Under the pieces are notes generated by a model. That model had not been told where the DNA came from. It made no database searches and saw only the letters and a list, made by a program, of their open reading frames with translations. DNA of 64,000 bases from Hyphomonas sp. GTDB taxonomy: Bacteria; Pseudomonadota; Alphaproteobacteria; Caulobacterales; Hyphomonadaceae. The stretch is taken from positions 682,001 to 746,000 of the forward strand of contig CP051229.1 in NCBI GenBank assembly GCA_017792365.1, written 5' to 3'. Every line of letters begins with the position of its first letter. The first letter of the stretch is position 1. Positions 41,567-52,961 of this stretch are shown here, in pieces. The position numbers and the translations under genes are program-made.

Positions 41567-42571
41567 GTGGCGATCGACAGACGATTTTATGAGACCCGGG
41601 CTACGCCCACGATCGCAGACATCTCGACCGTTATCGGTCTGGAGCCGATTGGCGGCGATCCAGACGTGGTGCTGAGCGGGTTCGCTTCTATCGAAGCGGC
41701 CTCGCAGGGCGAGTTGACGTTCCTCAGCTCAGCTGATCGCCAACAGCTCGAAACCTGTCAGGCCAGCGTCTGCATCGTCCCGCTCGAGCTGGCTGATGCC
41801 GCGCCCGCAGAACTCACAGTGTTCGCATCTAAAGACCCGCGCGGCGTGTTCGGGACGATCGCGGCGCATATCGCCAACCGCATCGAGCTGACTGGGCAGG
41901 ATGCACCAGTCCACCCGACCGCAAACGTTTCGTCCGGTGCGGTTCTTGAACCTGGAGTAGTCGTTGGCGCCGGCGCCAGCGTCGGTGAAGGAACCCGGAT
42001 AGGCGCGAACTCGGTGATCGGTCCGGGCGTGCAGGTCGGGAGAGACTGTCTGATCGGCAGTAACGTCACGATCATATGCGCGCTCGTCGGAAACGAAGTG
42101 CGACTGTTCCCGGGCGCCGTGATCGGCGAGAACGGCTTCGGCTTGAACCATCAATCCGGCCGGCTAGTTCCGCATTTCGGCCGCGTGATCCTGCAGGACG
42201 GGGTCAGCATCGGAGCCAACTCGTGCGTGGATCGGGGCATGTTGGGCGACACGGTCATCGGTCAGGGCGTCAACATCGATAACCTTTGCCACATCGCCCA
42301 CAACGTCCAGATTGGTCCCCAGGTTGTAATGGCCGCTTTCGCGGGTGTTTCCGGATCCGCCAAGGTAGGCGAGGGAACACACTTCGGCGGGCGCGTCGGA
42401 CTGGCGGACCACGTGACTGTCGGGCGAGGCGCACGGATCGCAGCCGGGGCTGCGGTGCTGGAAGATGTCCCGGCTGGCGAAACATGGGCCGGCTATCCAG
42501 CAAAACCGATCAGGCGATGGTTCCGCGAGCTTGCATGGCTGTCCAAGGCCGCACAGAAACGGGTTCGATAG
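41567..42571 (+). CDS. lpxD: UDP-3-O-acylglucosamine N-acyltransferase
   Basis: Third step of lipid A synthesis. The 334 residues start at GTG 41567. The N-terminal uridine-binding domain includes SQGELTFLSSADR, followed by a hexapeptide-repeat beta-helix (many IGxxxxIGxG turns from residue about 125). The catalytic His is in IDNLCHIAHNVQIG. The C-terminal helix ends the protein. fabZ, which often follows lpxD, is not present here. Confidence 0.95.
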   Translation: MAIDRRFYETRATPTIADISTVIGLEPIGGDPDVVLSGFASIEAASQGELTFLSSADRQQLETCQASVCIVPLELADAAPAELTVFASKDPRGVFGTIAAHIANRIELTGQDAPVHPTANVSSGAVLEPGVVVGAGASVGEGTRIGANSVIGPGVQVGRDCLIGSNVTIICALVGNEVRLFPGAVIGENGFGLNHQSGRLVPHFGRVILQDGVSIGANSCVDRGMLGDTVIGQGVNIDNLCHIAHNVQIGPQVVMAAFAGVSGSAKVGEGTHFGGRVGLADHVTVGRGARIAAGAAVLEDVPAGETWAGYPAKPIRRWFRELAWLSKAAQKRVR

Positions 42572-42606
42572 TCCGGTAGTCAAAGGCTAGGGCAGCAGAG
42601 ACCGTC

Positions 42607-43401
42607 ATGAGTGCGGACATACATCCCAGCGCAATCGTCAGCCCTCAGGCCGAGCTCGGATCGGACGTCACGGTCGGGCCGTTCTCGATCGTGGGCCCGC
42701 ACGTCAAACTCGGGGACCGCGTGCACCTGACTTCGCATGTCAGTATCGAGGGCCACACTGCCATCGGCCCAGATACCAGGGTGAGCCCGTTTGTGACCCT
42801 CGGGCACGCCCCACAGGACGCACGCTACAAGGACGAGCCGACAGAACTGCACATCGGCGCCCGGAACACGATCCGGGAACACGTGTCCATGCATCGCGGC
42901 ACCGCTTACGGCAAAACGAAGACAGTCGTTGGCAGCGACAGCCTGTTCATGGCCGGCAGCCATGTCGCTCATGATTGCGTGGTCGGCGATCGGGTTGTCA
43001 TGGCCAACAACGCGACCCTCGGCGGACTGTCAGAGCTGCAGGATGCCGTCATCATGGGCGGACTGTCCGCCATCCATCAATTCTGCAGGGTAGGCTTTGG
43101 CGCCTTCATCGGCGGCGGCGCTCCCGTAACTGGCGACGTCATCCCCTTCGGCATGGTCGACAACCACGGGCGCCTGGCCGGCCTCAACATCGTGGGCCTG
43201 CGTCGCCGCGGCGCCAGCAAGGACACGATCGGCAGGATCAGGTCAGCCTACCGTCTGCTATTCGCCGGCGAAGGACATTTCGCTGAACGCCTGGATCAGT
43301 GTGAACAGGAATACGCGGACCAGCCTGAAGTCGCGAGGCTAGTTCAGTTCATCAGGTCAACGGACCACCGCCCGCTATGCATGCCGGAGCCGCGCAAATG
43401 A
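42607..43401 (+). CDS. lpxA: UDP-N-acetylglucosamine acyltransferase
   Basis: First enzyme of lipid A synthesis, 264 aa. An N-terminal hexapeptide left-handed helix begins IHPSAIVSPQAELG. The catalytic His region is AGSHVAHDCVVGDRVVMANN near residue 118. NIVGLRRRGASKDTI near residue 197 starts the C-terminal helical part. It begins 35 bp after lpxD and overlaps lpxI by 4 bp. Confidence 0.96.
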   Translation: MSADIHPSAIVSPQAELGSDVTVGPFSIVGPHVKLGDRVHLTSHVSIEGHTAIGPDTRVSPFVTLGHAPQDARYKDEPTELHIGARNTIREHVSMHRGTAYGKTKTVVGSDSLFMAGSHVAHDCVVGDRVVMANNATLGGLSELQDAVIMGGLSAIHQFCRVGFGAFIGGGAPVTGDVIPFGMVDNHGRLAGLNIVGLRRRGASKDTIGRIRSAYRLLFAGEGHFAERLDQCEQEYADQPEVARLVQFIRSTDHRPLCMPEPRK

Positions 43402-44240
43402 ATGCGCCAGGCCGCATCGGATTGATCGCCGGCGGCGGCGACCTGCCTGTGCGCCTGCATGGATATGCGCAACACGCCGGCAAGCGCCCATTCGTACTCG
43501 GCATCAAGGGGTTCGCCGCAGAGGACTGGGTCGAAGCCCAGGACGGCCAGATGGTCAGCATCGGAGAGATCGGCCGACAGATCGATCTGCTCCGCAAGGC
43601 CCAATGCACGGAACTCGTCATTGCCGGCATCGTGAAGCGGCCCGATTTCAGTAGTCTGCAGGTGGATCTCAAGGGCGCCGCCGTCCTCCCGAAGCTCGTC
43701 GCAGCGGCGGTCCAGGGAGATGACGCACTGTTGCGCGCAACCATCGCCGTGTTCGAACAAGCCGGCTTCAAGGTGATTGGCGCTGACGACCTCTACGAGG
43801 GTCTGCTCTCAAGGTCTGGCGCCTACACCAGCGCGCAGCCGAGCGATCGCGATCACGAAGATATCGCCATTGCGCTCAAGGTTGTCCGCCGCCTGGGAGA
43901 ACTGGATGTTGGACAAGGCGCAATCGTGCGAGACGGCGTCGTGATTGCGGTCGAAGCTCAGGAGGGCACCGACGCCATGCTGGAACGCTGCCATACCCTG
44001 ACCGAACCGCATCAGCGTGGACGCGGCGTCCTCGTAAAGGCGCCAAAGCCGATCCAGGAACGCAGGATTGATCTCCCCACGCTTGGGGTGACTACGATCG
44101 AAAACGCCCACCGCGCAGGCCTCGCAGGGGTAGCGTTCGAAGAGACCGGCGCACTCCTGCTGGACGAAGCCGAGATGGTCCGTCGCGCAAATGAGCTCGG
44201 ACTGTTCATGTTCGGCATCGCGGCCGGCGCCCGCTCGTGA
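43398..44240 (+). CDS. lpxI: UDP-2,3-diacylglucosamine pyrophosphatase LpxI
   Basis: Lipid A pathway hydrolase that replaces LpxH in alphaproteobacteria. The ATG at 43398 overlaps the lpxA stop and gives 280 aa. IGLIAGGGDLPVRLHGYA at the start and, later, EGTDAMLERC and GRGVLVKAPKPIQERRIDLP are the conserved blocks (the family was once DUF1009). It lies between lpxA and lpxB, its usual place. Confidence 0.94.
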   Translation: MNAPGRIGLIAGGGDLPVRLHGYAQHAGKRPFVLGIKGFAAEDWVEAQDGQMVSIGEIGRQIDLLRKAQCTELVIAGIVKRPDFSSLQVDLKGAAVLPKLVAAAVQGDDALLRATIAVFEQAGFKVIGADDLYEGLLSRSGAYTSAQPSDRDHEDIAIALKVVRRLGELDVGQGAIVRDGVVIAVEAQEGTDAMLERCHTLTEPHQRGRGVLVKAPKPIQERRIDLPTLGVTTIENAHRAGLAGVAFEETGALLLDEAEMVRRANELGLFMFGIAAGARS

Positions 44241-45397
44241 GCCCAAAAATCCACCTCGTCGCAGTAGAGGATTCCGCCGACGCGCTCGGCGCCGACGTCG
44301 CCAGATCGCTGAAGCAACTTGACGCCTCCATCGCGCTGACCGGTGTCGGCGGCGCGCGCATGAAGTCGCTCGGCGTTCAATCAGATGTCGATGTAGGCGG
44401 GCTGGCAATCCTTGGACTGTTCGACGGTCTCCGGGCGCTGGGTCGCGTACAGAAAGCTGTCGTCGAACTGGCCGATGATGTCCAAAAGCATCGCCCGGAT
44501 AGTGTCGTGCTGATCGATTCCTGGGGCCTGATGTGGCGCCTCGCGCGCGAGCTGAAACAGCGGGGTTTCCCCGGCCGGATCATCAAGCTGGTCGGCCCAC
44601 AGGTATGGGCGACCCGCCCCGGACGAGCCAAGATCCTCGCCAATTGGTGTGACCACCTGCTTTGTCTACACGACTTCGAGCAGCCATTTTACGCCGGCAC
44701 GGGTCTGCCAACGACAGTCATCGGTAACCCGGCCATTGGCCGCCAGTCCCTCGGCGACCGCCAGCACTACAGAGCGCGGCAGGAGATACCAGAGACCACA
44801 CCTGTCGTCGGCCTCCTGCTCGGCAGCCGAACCTCCGAACTGAAGCGGGTCGGCCCGGCGCTCATCGACGCCGCTCGCCTAGTCTGCGCCCAGCACCCGA
44901 CAGCTCATGTGCTCTGCCTGCCGGCTCCGTCCGTGCGCGATCAGGTCGAAGAGGCCGCGAGCCGGTGGGATTTCAATCACATCATAGCCCAGCCCGATGA
45001 CGACCCGGCGGATGTAATGGCCGCGATGGATCTGGCGCTCAGCTGCTCAGGCACTGTCACCACCGAATTGGCGGAGCAGGGCGTTCCGGTGATCACAGGC
45101 TACAAGCTCGGCTGGTTGAGCTGGGCGCTGGCGCGCCTGTTTCTGCTGCGCACAAAGTACATCAGCCTCATCAACGTGGCCGCCAACCGCGAGGTCATCC
45201 CCGAGTTCGTCCAAACGAGGCTGACACCAGGCAACCTCGCAACTGCAGCCCACCATCTGCTGACAGATGCAAATGCCCGAAACACCCAGCGCGCCCAGCA
45301 GTTCGATGCGATCGCGAAGCTGCGCGGCGCTGGCGACGAGAGCACAGCAACGCGCGCCGCAACCGCGATTCTAAGCGATCTGCGCCAAGCCAGTTAG
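44237..45397 (+). CDS. lpxB: lipid-A-disaccharide synthase (divergent)
   Basis: GT19 glycosyltransferase joining two acylated glucosamines. The 386 residues start at GTG 44237 on the lpxI stop. Position, length, GPQVWATRPGRAK, LLLGSRTSELKRV, SCSGTVTTELAEQGVP and the late INVAANREVIPEFVQ support the call. Two usual motifs differ: GE[TA]SGD near the start reads VEDSAD (residues 10-15), and IDAPDFN reads IDSWGLMW (93-100). It could be a divergent functional LpxB or a related enzyme that has drifted; the pathway context favours LpxB. Confidence 0.88.
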   Translation: MSPKIHLVAVEDSADALGADVARSLKQLDASIALTGVGGARMKSLGVQSDVDVGGLAILGLFDGLRALGRVQKAVVELADDVQKHRPDSVVLIDSWGLMWRLARELKQRGFPGRIIKLVGPQVWATRPGRAKILANWCDHLLCLHDFEQPFYAGTGLPTTVIGNPAIGRQSLGDRQHYRARQEIPETTPVVGLLLGSRTSELKRVGPALIDAARLVCAQHPTAHVLCLPAPSVRDQVEEAASRWDFNHIIAQPDDDPADVMAAMDLALSCSGTVTTELAEQGVPVITGYKLGWLSWALARLFLLRTKYISLINVAANREVIPEFVQTRLTPGNLATAAHHLLTDANARNTQRAQQFDAIAKLRGAGDESTATRAATAILSDLRQAS

Positions 45398-45411
45398 CTC
45401 AACCAGCCCGA

Positions 45412-46716
45412 TCAGCCGCGATTGTTGAGCGCCACGTAGTCCCGCTTGGCAGCGCCGGTGTAGACCTGCCGCGGGCGACCGATGCGCTGCGTCGGGTCGC
45501 CGATCATCTCCTGCCACTGAGCGATCCAGCCCACCGTCCGCGCCAGCGCGAACAGCACAGTGAACATGGTCGTGGGGAAGCCCATCGCCTTGAGCGTGAT
45601 GCCCGAATAGAAATCGACGTTCGGGTAGAGCTTCTTCTCGATGAAGTACTCATCCTCCAGCGCTACGCGCTCGAGCTCCATGGCCACCTGCAGCAGCGGA
45701 TCGTCGGCGCCCACTTCCTTCAGAACTTCGTGGCAGGTCTGGTGCATCACCTTCGCCCGCGGATCATAGTTCTTGTAGACCCGGTGCCCGAAACCCATGA
45801 GACGGAAGGGATCATTCTTGTCCTTCGCGCGCGCCACGTACTCGGCGACGCGTTCAGGCGTTCCAATCTCCGACAGCATGTTCAGCGCCGCTTCATTCGC
45901 CCCGCCATGGCTCGGCCCCCAAAGGCACGCCACACCAGCAGCGATACAGGCGAACGGATTGGCGCCCGAAGACCCGGCCAGACGAACGGTCGACGTCGAT
46001 GCGTTCTGTTCGTGATCGGCATGGAGGATGAAAATCCGGTCCATCGCCTTCGCCAGAACCGGGTTCACTTCATAATCTTCCGCCGGAACGGCGAAGCACA
46101 TCCGCAGGAAATTGGCGGCGTAATCCAGCTCGTTCCGCGGCGACACGAACGGCTGACCCACCGAGTATTTGTAAGCACGGGCCGCGATCGTCGGCATCTT
46201 CGCGATCATGCGGTGCGACGCGACCAGGCGCTGGGCAGGATCATTGATGTCTGTGGAGTCGTGATAGAAGGCCGAGAGCGCACCAACCGTGCCGACAACC
46301 ATCGCCATCGGGTGCGCGTCTCTGCGATAGCCCTCGAAGAAGCGATCGAACTGCGCATGCAGCATCGTGTGGCGGGTAATCGTCGAGTTGAACTCTTCCG
46401 CCTGGCCGGCCGTCGGCAGTTCGCCGTGGAGCAGGAGATAGCAGACTTCGAGAAAGTCGGAATTGGCAGCGAGCTGCTCGATCGGGTACCCGCGATGCAG
46501 CAGCACACCCTCATCTCCATCGATGTAGGTGATCTGGCTTTCGCAGCTCCCGGTCGACGTGAAACCCGGATCAAGCGTGAACATGCCGGTCTGCTTGTAG
46601 AGCGATGCGATGTCGATGACGTCAGGCCCGACAGTGCCGCCATAAACCGGCAGCGAGGCTTCCTTGCCATCCACATTGAGGGTCGCTTGGCCCTTGAGCT
46701 TTACCTTGTTTTCCAT
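45412..46716 (-). CDS. gltA: citrate synthase (type II)
   Basis: Entry enzyme of the TCA cycle. The 434 residues match the long Gram-negative type. Active-site regions are [13 protein letters not shown] (His, near residue 266), [14 protein letters not shown] (His, near residue 308) and [10 protein letters not shown] (Asp, near residue 365). It converges on lpxB with a 14-bp gap and lies 64 bp after gltX in the same direction, so the two may share a transcript. Confidence 0.97.
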   Translation of the reverse strand: MENKVKLKGQATLNVDGKEASLPVYGGTVGPDVIDIASLYKQTGMFTLDPGFTSTGSCESQITYIDGDEGVLLHRGYPIEQLAANSDFLEVCYLLLHGELPTAGQAEEFNSTITRHTMLHAQFDRFFEGYRRDAHPMAMVVGTVGALSAFYHDSTDINDPAQRLVASHRMIAKMPTIAARAYKYSVGQPFVSPRNELDYAANFLRMCFAVPAEDYEVNPVLAKAMDRIFILHADHEQNASTSTVRLAGSSGANPFACIAAGVACLWGPSHGGANEAALNMLSEIGTPERVAEYVARAKDKNDPFRLMGFGHRVYKNYDPRAKVMHQTCHEVLKEVGADDPLLQVAMELERVALEDEYFIEKKLYPNVDFYSGITLKAMGFPTTMFTVLFALARTVGWIAQWQEMIGDPTQRIGRPRQVYTGAAKRDYVALNNRG

Positions 46717-46780
46717 CGGCCACTCTCCTCAGTGCGTTCGCCTTGGGCGAAACATCGTCCCGCGCTGTCAGATGCGCTGG

Positions 46781-48266
46781 TCAGTTCAAAAAATCATTTA
46801 TCCGCGCGAGGAACTCCTCACGCCCGAGCAGCGCGATAACGACCGAAATGTCCGGCGAGGGCGCACCGCCCGTGAGAACTGCCCTCAGGGCAGGCCCCAC
46901 CTTACCTATTCCGACACCGGCTTCTTCGCAATATACGTCGATGCCGTTTTTGAGTGATTCAGCGTCCCACGCTTCATTCGACGCTAACTTTTTTGACAAT
47001 TGATTCAGGTGCGTAAGCGCCTCCTCGGTAAGCGGCTTTGCTTGCTTGCCGCTAAGGCTGACTGGTCGGATATCGAGCAGGAACGCGCACTGAAGCTCCA
47101 GTTCGGCCAAAGTGTTCGCTCGCTGTTTCAACGCGCCGACGCCGCCGCTGACCCGATCACGCGCAGCCGGGCTGATCCCCTGCATGTTCACTCTTTCAAG
47201 CAACAGCGTCGCCAGCCGCTCATCGTCGGCCAGTTTCATGTAGTGACCGTTTGTCGAGTTCAGTTTGTCGAAATCGAGCCGCGCAGGCGCTTTGTTCAGG
47301 CCCGACAGCCCGAACCATTCGATCGCCTGTTGCTCGGAAATGATCTCGTCGTCGCCATGCGACCAGCCAAGACGCAGCAGGTAGTTCTTTACGCCCTCGG
47401 GCAGGTATCCAAGTTCCTTGAAGGCGAGGACGCTCTGGGCGCCATGCCGCTTTGACAACTTCTTGCCGTCCGTCCCGTGGATGAGCGGGATATGCGCATA
47501 CGTTGGCAGGTCCCAACCTAGCCCCCTGATGATCGGGATCTGGCGGAACGTATTCCGGAAATGATCGTCCCCGCGGATAATGTGGGTCACACCCATGTCA
47601 TGGTCATCGACGACCACCGCGAGCATGTAGGTCGGAGAGCCGTCCGACCGCAGTAGAACGAAATCATCGATCTCACGCGAAGACACCGGCACCGAACCCT
47701 GTACAGCATCGTCGACCGTTATGTGGCCGTCGTCCGGCGCCCGGAGCCGAACAACAAAACTGTCTCCCGCATCCGGCGTTGGTCCGCCGCCATCGCGATA
47801 GGGAGACCGGTAGGCGCCTCCCAGTCGGTCTGCCTCGGCCTGTGCGGCGTCGATCTCGGATTGCAGCGAGCTGCGATCAGAACCGCTGGCCGATTTGGCC
47901 TTCAATGCACGTAAATGCTCGCGGGCCTGTTCCGCCTCGGCGCGTTGCGCATCAATCTCGGCCTGAGGCACGTAGCAACGGTATGCCGCTCCGGCTTCGA
48001 TCAGGAGCTCGGCGGCCTCCTTGTGTCGCTCGGCGTGCTGGCTCTGCATGACCGGCGGCTCATCGGACTCAAGGCCCAGCCAGCTGATGCCCTCAAGGAT
48101 CGTCTCAATCGCCTCGGGCGTGGACCTGGCGGCATCCGTATCTTCGATCCGCAGCAGGAACTTTCCGCCATTTGCACGCGCGAAAAGCCATGCAAACAAT
48201 GCTGTGCGAGCGCCGCCGATATGCAGATCGCCGGTCGGGGAGGGCAAAACGCGTGACTACGGTCAT
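46781..48266 (-). CDS. gltX: glutamate--tRNA ligase (frame broken near the start)
   Basis: Class I synthetase. Most of the gene is one frame from 46781 to 48247, with SPTGDLHIGGARTAL (HIGH-type motif), RIEDTDAARS and KKLSKRHGAQ (KMSKS-type). That frame can only start at a TTG, which clips the usual N-terminus. The expected MTVVTRFA start lies just upstream at 48266 in another frame. Restoring two C bases near 48243-48245 (C3 to C5) gives TRFAPSPTGDLHIGG and about 495 aa. After YRCYVPQ (residue about 95) there is an extra helical, charged stretch of about 30 residues compared with common GltX proteins. Confidence 0.93.
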
Positions 48267-48393
48267 CAGAAATCCGGGTAGCTCATATGGTTTCGCGCTC
48301 TGCTTCGGGGCCGGAGCGCCGCTCAGTAGTGCGCCGCCCCAAAACACGCTGGCGGACACTCGCGCAAGCCCTCGGCGTCCGGCTGGGGCGTCA

Positions 48394-50382
48394 GTGCCCA
48401 GCGTTCAAGACCGCGCAGCAGATGCCTGGAGCCTTCTGCTTCTGCGGACGCCCCTGTTCGCTCCAGTCGGACTGGCCGCAGGCGCAGCATATTATCTGAC
48501 AGCCCTGACCGAACCGAGCTGGTCCGTCTTGGCGGCAGCACTCGCCGCTGCGTTGGTACTTTATGCCGTCGCGCTAGTCGCGGGCCGAAATCTGCTTGCC
48601 GTCCTGTTCCTGTCTTTCGCAATGGCGCCCACAGGAGCCGCCGTGGCCAAGGCGAGGGCGCACTACGTCGCCGCACCGGTCCTCAGCGCGCAACTTGGAC
48701 CGGTCCGGGTTGAGGGCGCGCTCGTCGAAATCGACTCCAACGACAACAACGCCAGGCTGCGCCTCGACGTCGACGCCATCTCGGACCTGCCGAGAACCCA
48801 GACTCCAGAGTTCGTTAGGTTCAGCTATCGATATCCAATCGACCTGAAGCCCGGACGGCGGCTGTCATGTCCGGTCATTCTGCTGCCGCCGCCTGGCCCT
48901 GTACTCGCCGGCGACTACGCGTTCGACAGGGACGCCTGGTTCGAGCGCCTTGGAGCGGTCGGATACGCGGTTGGCCGGTGTGAACCCACACTGGGCGCCC
49001 CGCACGCATCGATCCTGGATGCGATGAAAGCACGGCTGGCGGCCACGCGCCGGGCGATCGCGGAGCACGTCGTCGCGATCAGCGATGGCCCAGGCGCCGC
49101 CTTCGCCGCCGCAGTCGTCACCGGTGATCGCAGCTTCTTCGACACCTCCGATGTCGAAGCGCTCCGCGGCTCAGGGCTTGCGCACCTGCTCGCAATCTCC
49201 GGGCTGCACATGGCGCTGGTCGGCGGCGCTTTGTTTGCGGGACTGAGACTCCTCTGGCCGCTGCTGGGGCCCGTCGCCTTGAAGTACCCGGCGGTCAAGG
49301 TCGCCGCGCTCGGAGCGATCATCGGTTGCACGATGTATTACCTACTGTCAGGCGGCAGCGTCGCGACCCAGCGCGCCTATATCATGGCGCTGATAGCCCT
49401 GTCCGCCAAACTCCTGGACAAACCTGCGCTGTCCATCCGATCGCTCGTTGTCGCCTTCACCGTGCTGGTGCTCCTCCGGCCCGAAGCCGTCATCACGCCA
49501 GGCTTCCAGATGTCCTTTGCGGCTTCCGCAACCCTTATCGGCGCCTTCGAAAGCTGGCCGCAGTGCCGTTCGACCGGCGCCCCGGGAGCGCTCGGGCGGG
49601 CAGGGACATGGTTCATGGCGGCGTTGCTGACCTCGACAGCAGCCTCGCTCGCAACCACACCATTCGCTGTCTACCACTTCGACCGGACAGCAATCCTGAG
49701 CATCCCCGCCAATCTGGCGGCGACGCCGATCATCAGCTTCTGGGCGGCGCCTGCGGGAGCGGCTGCGCTGCTGGCTGCGCCATTGGGATTACAGGATCCG
49801 TTCCTGAGGCTTCTCAGCGACGGTCTCGCGCACGTCCTCACGATCGCACATCTCGCAAGCGACCTCGCACCCATGCACACGCCGAACCCCATCACCGGAT
49901 GGGTGCTGGCGCTGATGGTCTGCGGAACTGTGATGTTTGCGGTATTCCCCGGTATCGCCCGCCTGTTGAGCGTCTTGCCAATCGCCGTCGGCGGCGCGCT
50001 ATGGGTCGGAACTCCAAAAGCCGTCGGATACGTCTCGAGCGACGGCCGGATCTACCTCGACACCGCCAGCGGCTGGAGGGAAGCAAAGATCGAAGCCAAG
50101 TCGGGCGGGCTGACGCCGCTCAAGCTTGCCGACATGGGCGTGACGGAGATCTGCGATCCCAAAGAGACAGGCCCATGCCGCATCCAGATGGCGCATGGCG
50201 ACATCGAGATTGCATACACTCCAGTCAGCCTTCTTGTCCGCATTACAGACATGCGCACTGGCGAACACACCGAATTCCCAATCGCCACATCCACACCCAC
50301 GTCCGCAGCGCTGCGTCGCGGCCCCGACGGATACGATCTCGAGCAAACCGCAATGCAGACCGGCCGCCCGTGGTCTCAGTAA
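48394..50382 (+). CDS. comEC: ComEC/Rec2-family competence membrane protein
   Basis: Polytopic membrane protein of the DNA-uptake channel family. The signature [20 protein letters not shown] lies about 265 residues in. The N-terminal part has membrane segments and a soluble DUF4131-like domain. About ten helices follow, and there is no metallo-beta-lactamase domain at the end. The GTG at 48394 gives 662 aa, but the frame is open back to 48172 and another ATG (48286) lies in a different frame, so the start is unsure. The end overlaps the end of lexA by 7 bp (convergent). Confidence 0.88.
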   Translation: MPSVQDRAADAWSLLLLRTPLFAPVGLAAGAAYYLTALTEPSWSVLAAALAAALVLYAVALVAGRNLLAVLFLSFAMAPTGAAVAKARAHYVAAPVLSAQLGPVRVEGALVEIDSNDNNARLRLDVDAISDLPRTQTPEFVRFSYRYPIDLKPGRRLSCPVILLPPPGPVLAGDYAFDRDAWFERLGAVGYAVGRCEPTLGAPHASILDAMKARLAATRRAIAEHVVAISDGPGAAFAAAVVTGDRSFFDTSDVEALRGSGLAHLLAISGLHMALVGGALFAGLRLLWPLLGPVALKYPAVKVAALGAIIGCTMYYLLSGGSVATQRAYIMALIALSAKLLDKPALSIRSLVVAFTVLVLLRPEAVITPGFQMSFAASATLIGAFESWPQCRSTGAPGALGRAGTWFMAALLTSTAASLATTPFAVYHFDRTAILSIPANLAATPIISFWAAPAGAAALLAAPLGLQDPFLRLLSDGLAHVLTIAHLASDLAPMHTPNPITGWVLALMVCGTVMFAVFPGIARLLSVLPIAVGGALWVGTPKAVGYVSSDGRIYLDTASGWREAKIEAKSGGLTPLKLADMGVTEICDPKETGPCRIQMAHGDIEIAYTPVSLLVRITDMRTGEHTEFPIATSTPTSAALRRGPDGYDLEQTAMQTGRPWSQ

Positions 50383-51065
50383 GTTCGCACCAGCGCGACA
50401 AGCTTACCCTGCACCCGAACACGATCAGGCCCAAAGATCCGCGTACCGAACGCCGGGTTCGCCGCTTCGAGCGCGATCGAGCCGCCCTTCTTCCGGAAGC
50501 GCTTGAGCGTCGCCTCCATCTCGTCGACCAGGGCGACAACGATATCGCCCGACTCTGCGGTCGAGGTGCGCTTCAGGATCACGGTGTCGCCTTCGAGAAT
50601 GCCGGCGTCGATCATGGAATCGCCTTTGACCTCGAGCGCGAAGTGATCGTCAGCCGTAAGGTCGGCGCTCGGCGGCGCAATCTGGTGAGTTTCCGTCTGG
50701 ATGGCCTCGATCGGCACGCCAGCGGCGATCCTCCCGAGGACCGGGATGCCTCTCCCGTCAGACCGTCGCGACTTCGACGCCGCGCGCGCCTCGCCAACCA
50801 CACTTGGCCTGAACGGTATCCGGCCTGCCGCCGGAGCAGCCGGCGTTGCGCTCTCAGGAAGCTTCAGAACCTCCAGCGCCCGCGCCCGGTGGGCCAGCCG
50901 ACGCAGGAACCCGCGTTCTTCAAGGGCGGTGATCAGGCGATGGATCCCGGATTTCGAGGCCAGATCCAACGCTTCCTTCATCTCGTCGAACGATGGAGAC
51001 ACCCCCGTCTCCTTGATCCGCCCATGGATAAAGAGAAGCAGCTCTCGTTGTTTCTTGGTCAGCAT
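50376..51065 (-). CDS. lexA: LexA repressor
   Basis: SOS repressor and self-cleaving serine peptidase, 229 aa. The N-terminal winged helix runs about residues 1-65 ([35 protein letters not shown]). The Ala-Gly cleavage site is in [12 protein letters not shown]. The catalytic Ser is in [11 protein letters not shown] and the Lys in EATLKRF. An alphaproteobacterial LexA box overlaps its promoter, so it should repress itself. comEC-lexA neighbourhood is common in the class. Confidence 0.97.
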   Translation of the reverse strand: MLTKKQRELLLFIHGRIKETGVSPSFDEMKEALDLASKSGIHRLITALEERGFLRRLAHRARALEVLKLPESATPAAPAAGRIPFRPSVVGEARAASKSRRSDGRGIPVLGRIAAGVPIEAIQTETHQIAPPSADLTADDHFALEVKGDSMIDAGILEGDTVILKRTSTAESGDIVVALVDEMEATLKRFRKKGGSIALEAANPAFGTRIFGPDRVRVQGKLVALVRTY

Positions 51066-51098
51066 GATGACCCTCGCGAACGTTTCGATTCGACGAAA

Positions 51099-51113
51099 GT
51101 TCTACATGTGTTC
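51099..51113 (-). promoter_or_regulatory. SOS (LexA) box, GAAC-N7-GAAC
   Basis: On the plus strand GTTC-TACATGT-GTTC, an exact match to the GTTC-N7-GTTC direct-repeat operator of alphaproteobacterial LexA. It covers the -10 element of lexA, 34 bp before its start codon, as expected for autoregulation. Confidence 0.88.
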
Positions 51114-51127
51114 ACGTTATGGGTCAA
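51099..51127 (-). promoter_or_regulatory. lexA promoter
   Basis: Read on the minus strand: TTGACC (51122-51127), 17 bp, then TAGAAC (51099-51104). Transcription would start about 25-30 bp before the lexA ATG. The -10 overlaps the LexA box. Confidence 0.7.
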
Positions 51128-51145
51128 TGACGGGCTCGCCCGCCA

Positions 51146-51944
51146 TCACGTTTGGCCGACAAGACTCCGCACGAACGCCGCCGGGTCAGATGCACGCATC
51201 GCGGACTCTCCAACCAGGAAACCCCGAGCGCCGGCCGCCCGCAGCCGCGCAACATCGGAAGCCGATTTGATCCCGCTCTCAGTAATCAGCACCCGGTCTT
51301 CCGGAATTTGCGCCGCAACCGATTCCGTCGTGGCGAGATCGGTCTCAAATGTATGCAGGTTTCGATTGTTCACGCCCATGAGGGGGGAGGGCAGCCTCAG
51401 CGCGCGGTCCAGCTCCTCTCCCGTATGTGATTCCACCAGTACCGCGAGATCCAGCCCCTGCGCCGCATCATGGAGCTCCGACGCCAGCTCATCGCTGACA
51501 GCCGCCATGATGATCAGGATAGCGTCGGCGCCGGCGGCGCGCGCCTCATAGACCTGCAGGGGATCGACCATAAAGTCTTTCCGCAGCAACGGCAGCGAAA
51601 CAGCCTCCCGCACGGCCGCCAGGTCCTCTAGCGATCCGCCAAAGCTCGGGCCGTCTGTCAGGACCGAAATACAGGCGGCGCCGCCTTGTTCATACGCCCG
51701 CGCGATGGCTTCCGGAGCGTTGGCGTCGCTGATCTGCCCGGCAGACGGAGACTTGCGCTTCACTTCGCAGATGAGGGCGTTCCCGCCGTCCTTCGCGATT
51801 GTGATGATAGCGCGCTCGAACAGCCGCGGAGCCGAGGTCTCCCGCGCCCGCGCTTCGAGTTCCGACAGCGTCGTGCGCTGCCGAAGCTCCGCAACTTCCG
51901 TCTGCTTGTACGCGAGGATCGAACGCAGGCGCTGCGGGACAGCA

Positions 51945-51952
<8 letters not shown>
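51146..51952 (-). CDS. trpC: indole-3-glycerol phosphate synthase
   Basis: TIM-barrel enzyme of tryptophan synthesis, 268 aa. Conserved blocks are ICEVKRKSPSAG (Lys/Glu near residue 63), ISVLTDGPSFGGSLEDL, LPLLRKDFMVDPLQVYEA, GVNNRNLHTFETD and ITESGIKSASDV. It overlaps the trpD end by 8 bp and is last in the operon, followed by lexA after the LexA box region. Confidence 0.97.

Positions 51953-52957
<1,005 letters not shown>

Positions 52958-52961
<4 letters not shown>

Noticed and set aside
45397-45430. Bidirectional terminator between lpxB and gltA
   Set aside because: A 7-bp GCTCAAC/GTTGAGC repeat exists, but the loop is 20 nt and there is no T-run on either strand.
48286-48499. ATG at 48286 as the comEC start through another frameshift
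   Set aside because: The reading could join comEC with an indel, but I cannot recognise a conserved N-terminus there, so I kept the in-frame GTG start and flagged the doubt.
49326-51551. 741-residue plus-strand ORF
   Set aside because: It overlaps comEC in another frame and runs antisense to lexA and trpC. Its Arg/Pro/His-rich make-up is typical of a GC-rich shadow frame, and the genes beneath it have clear motifs.
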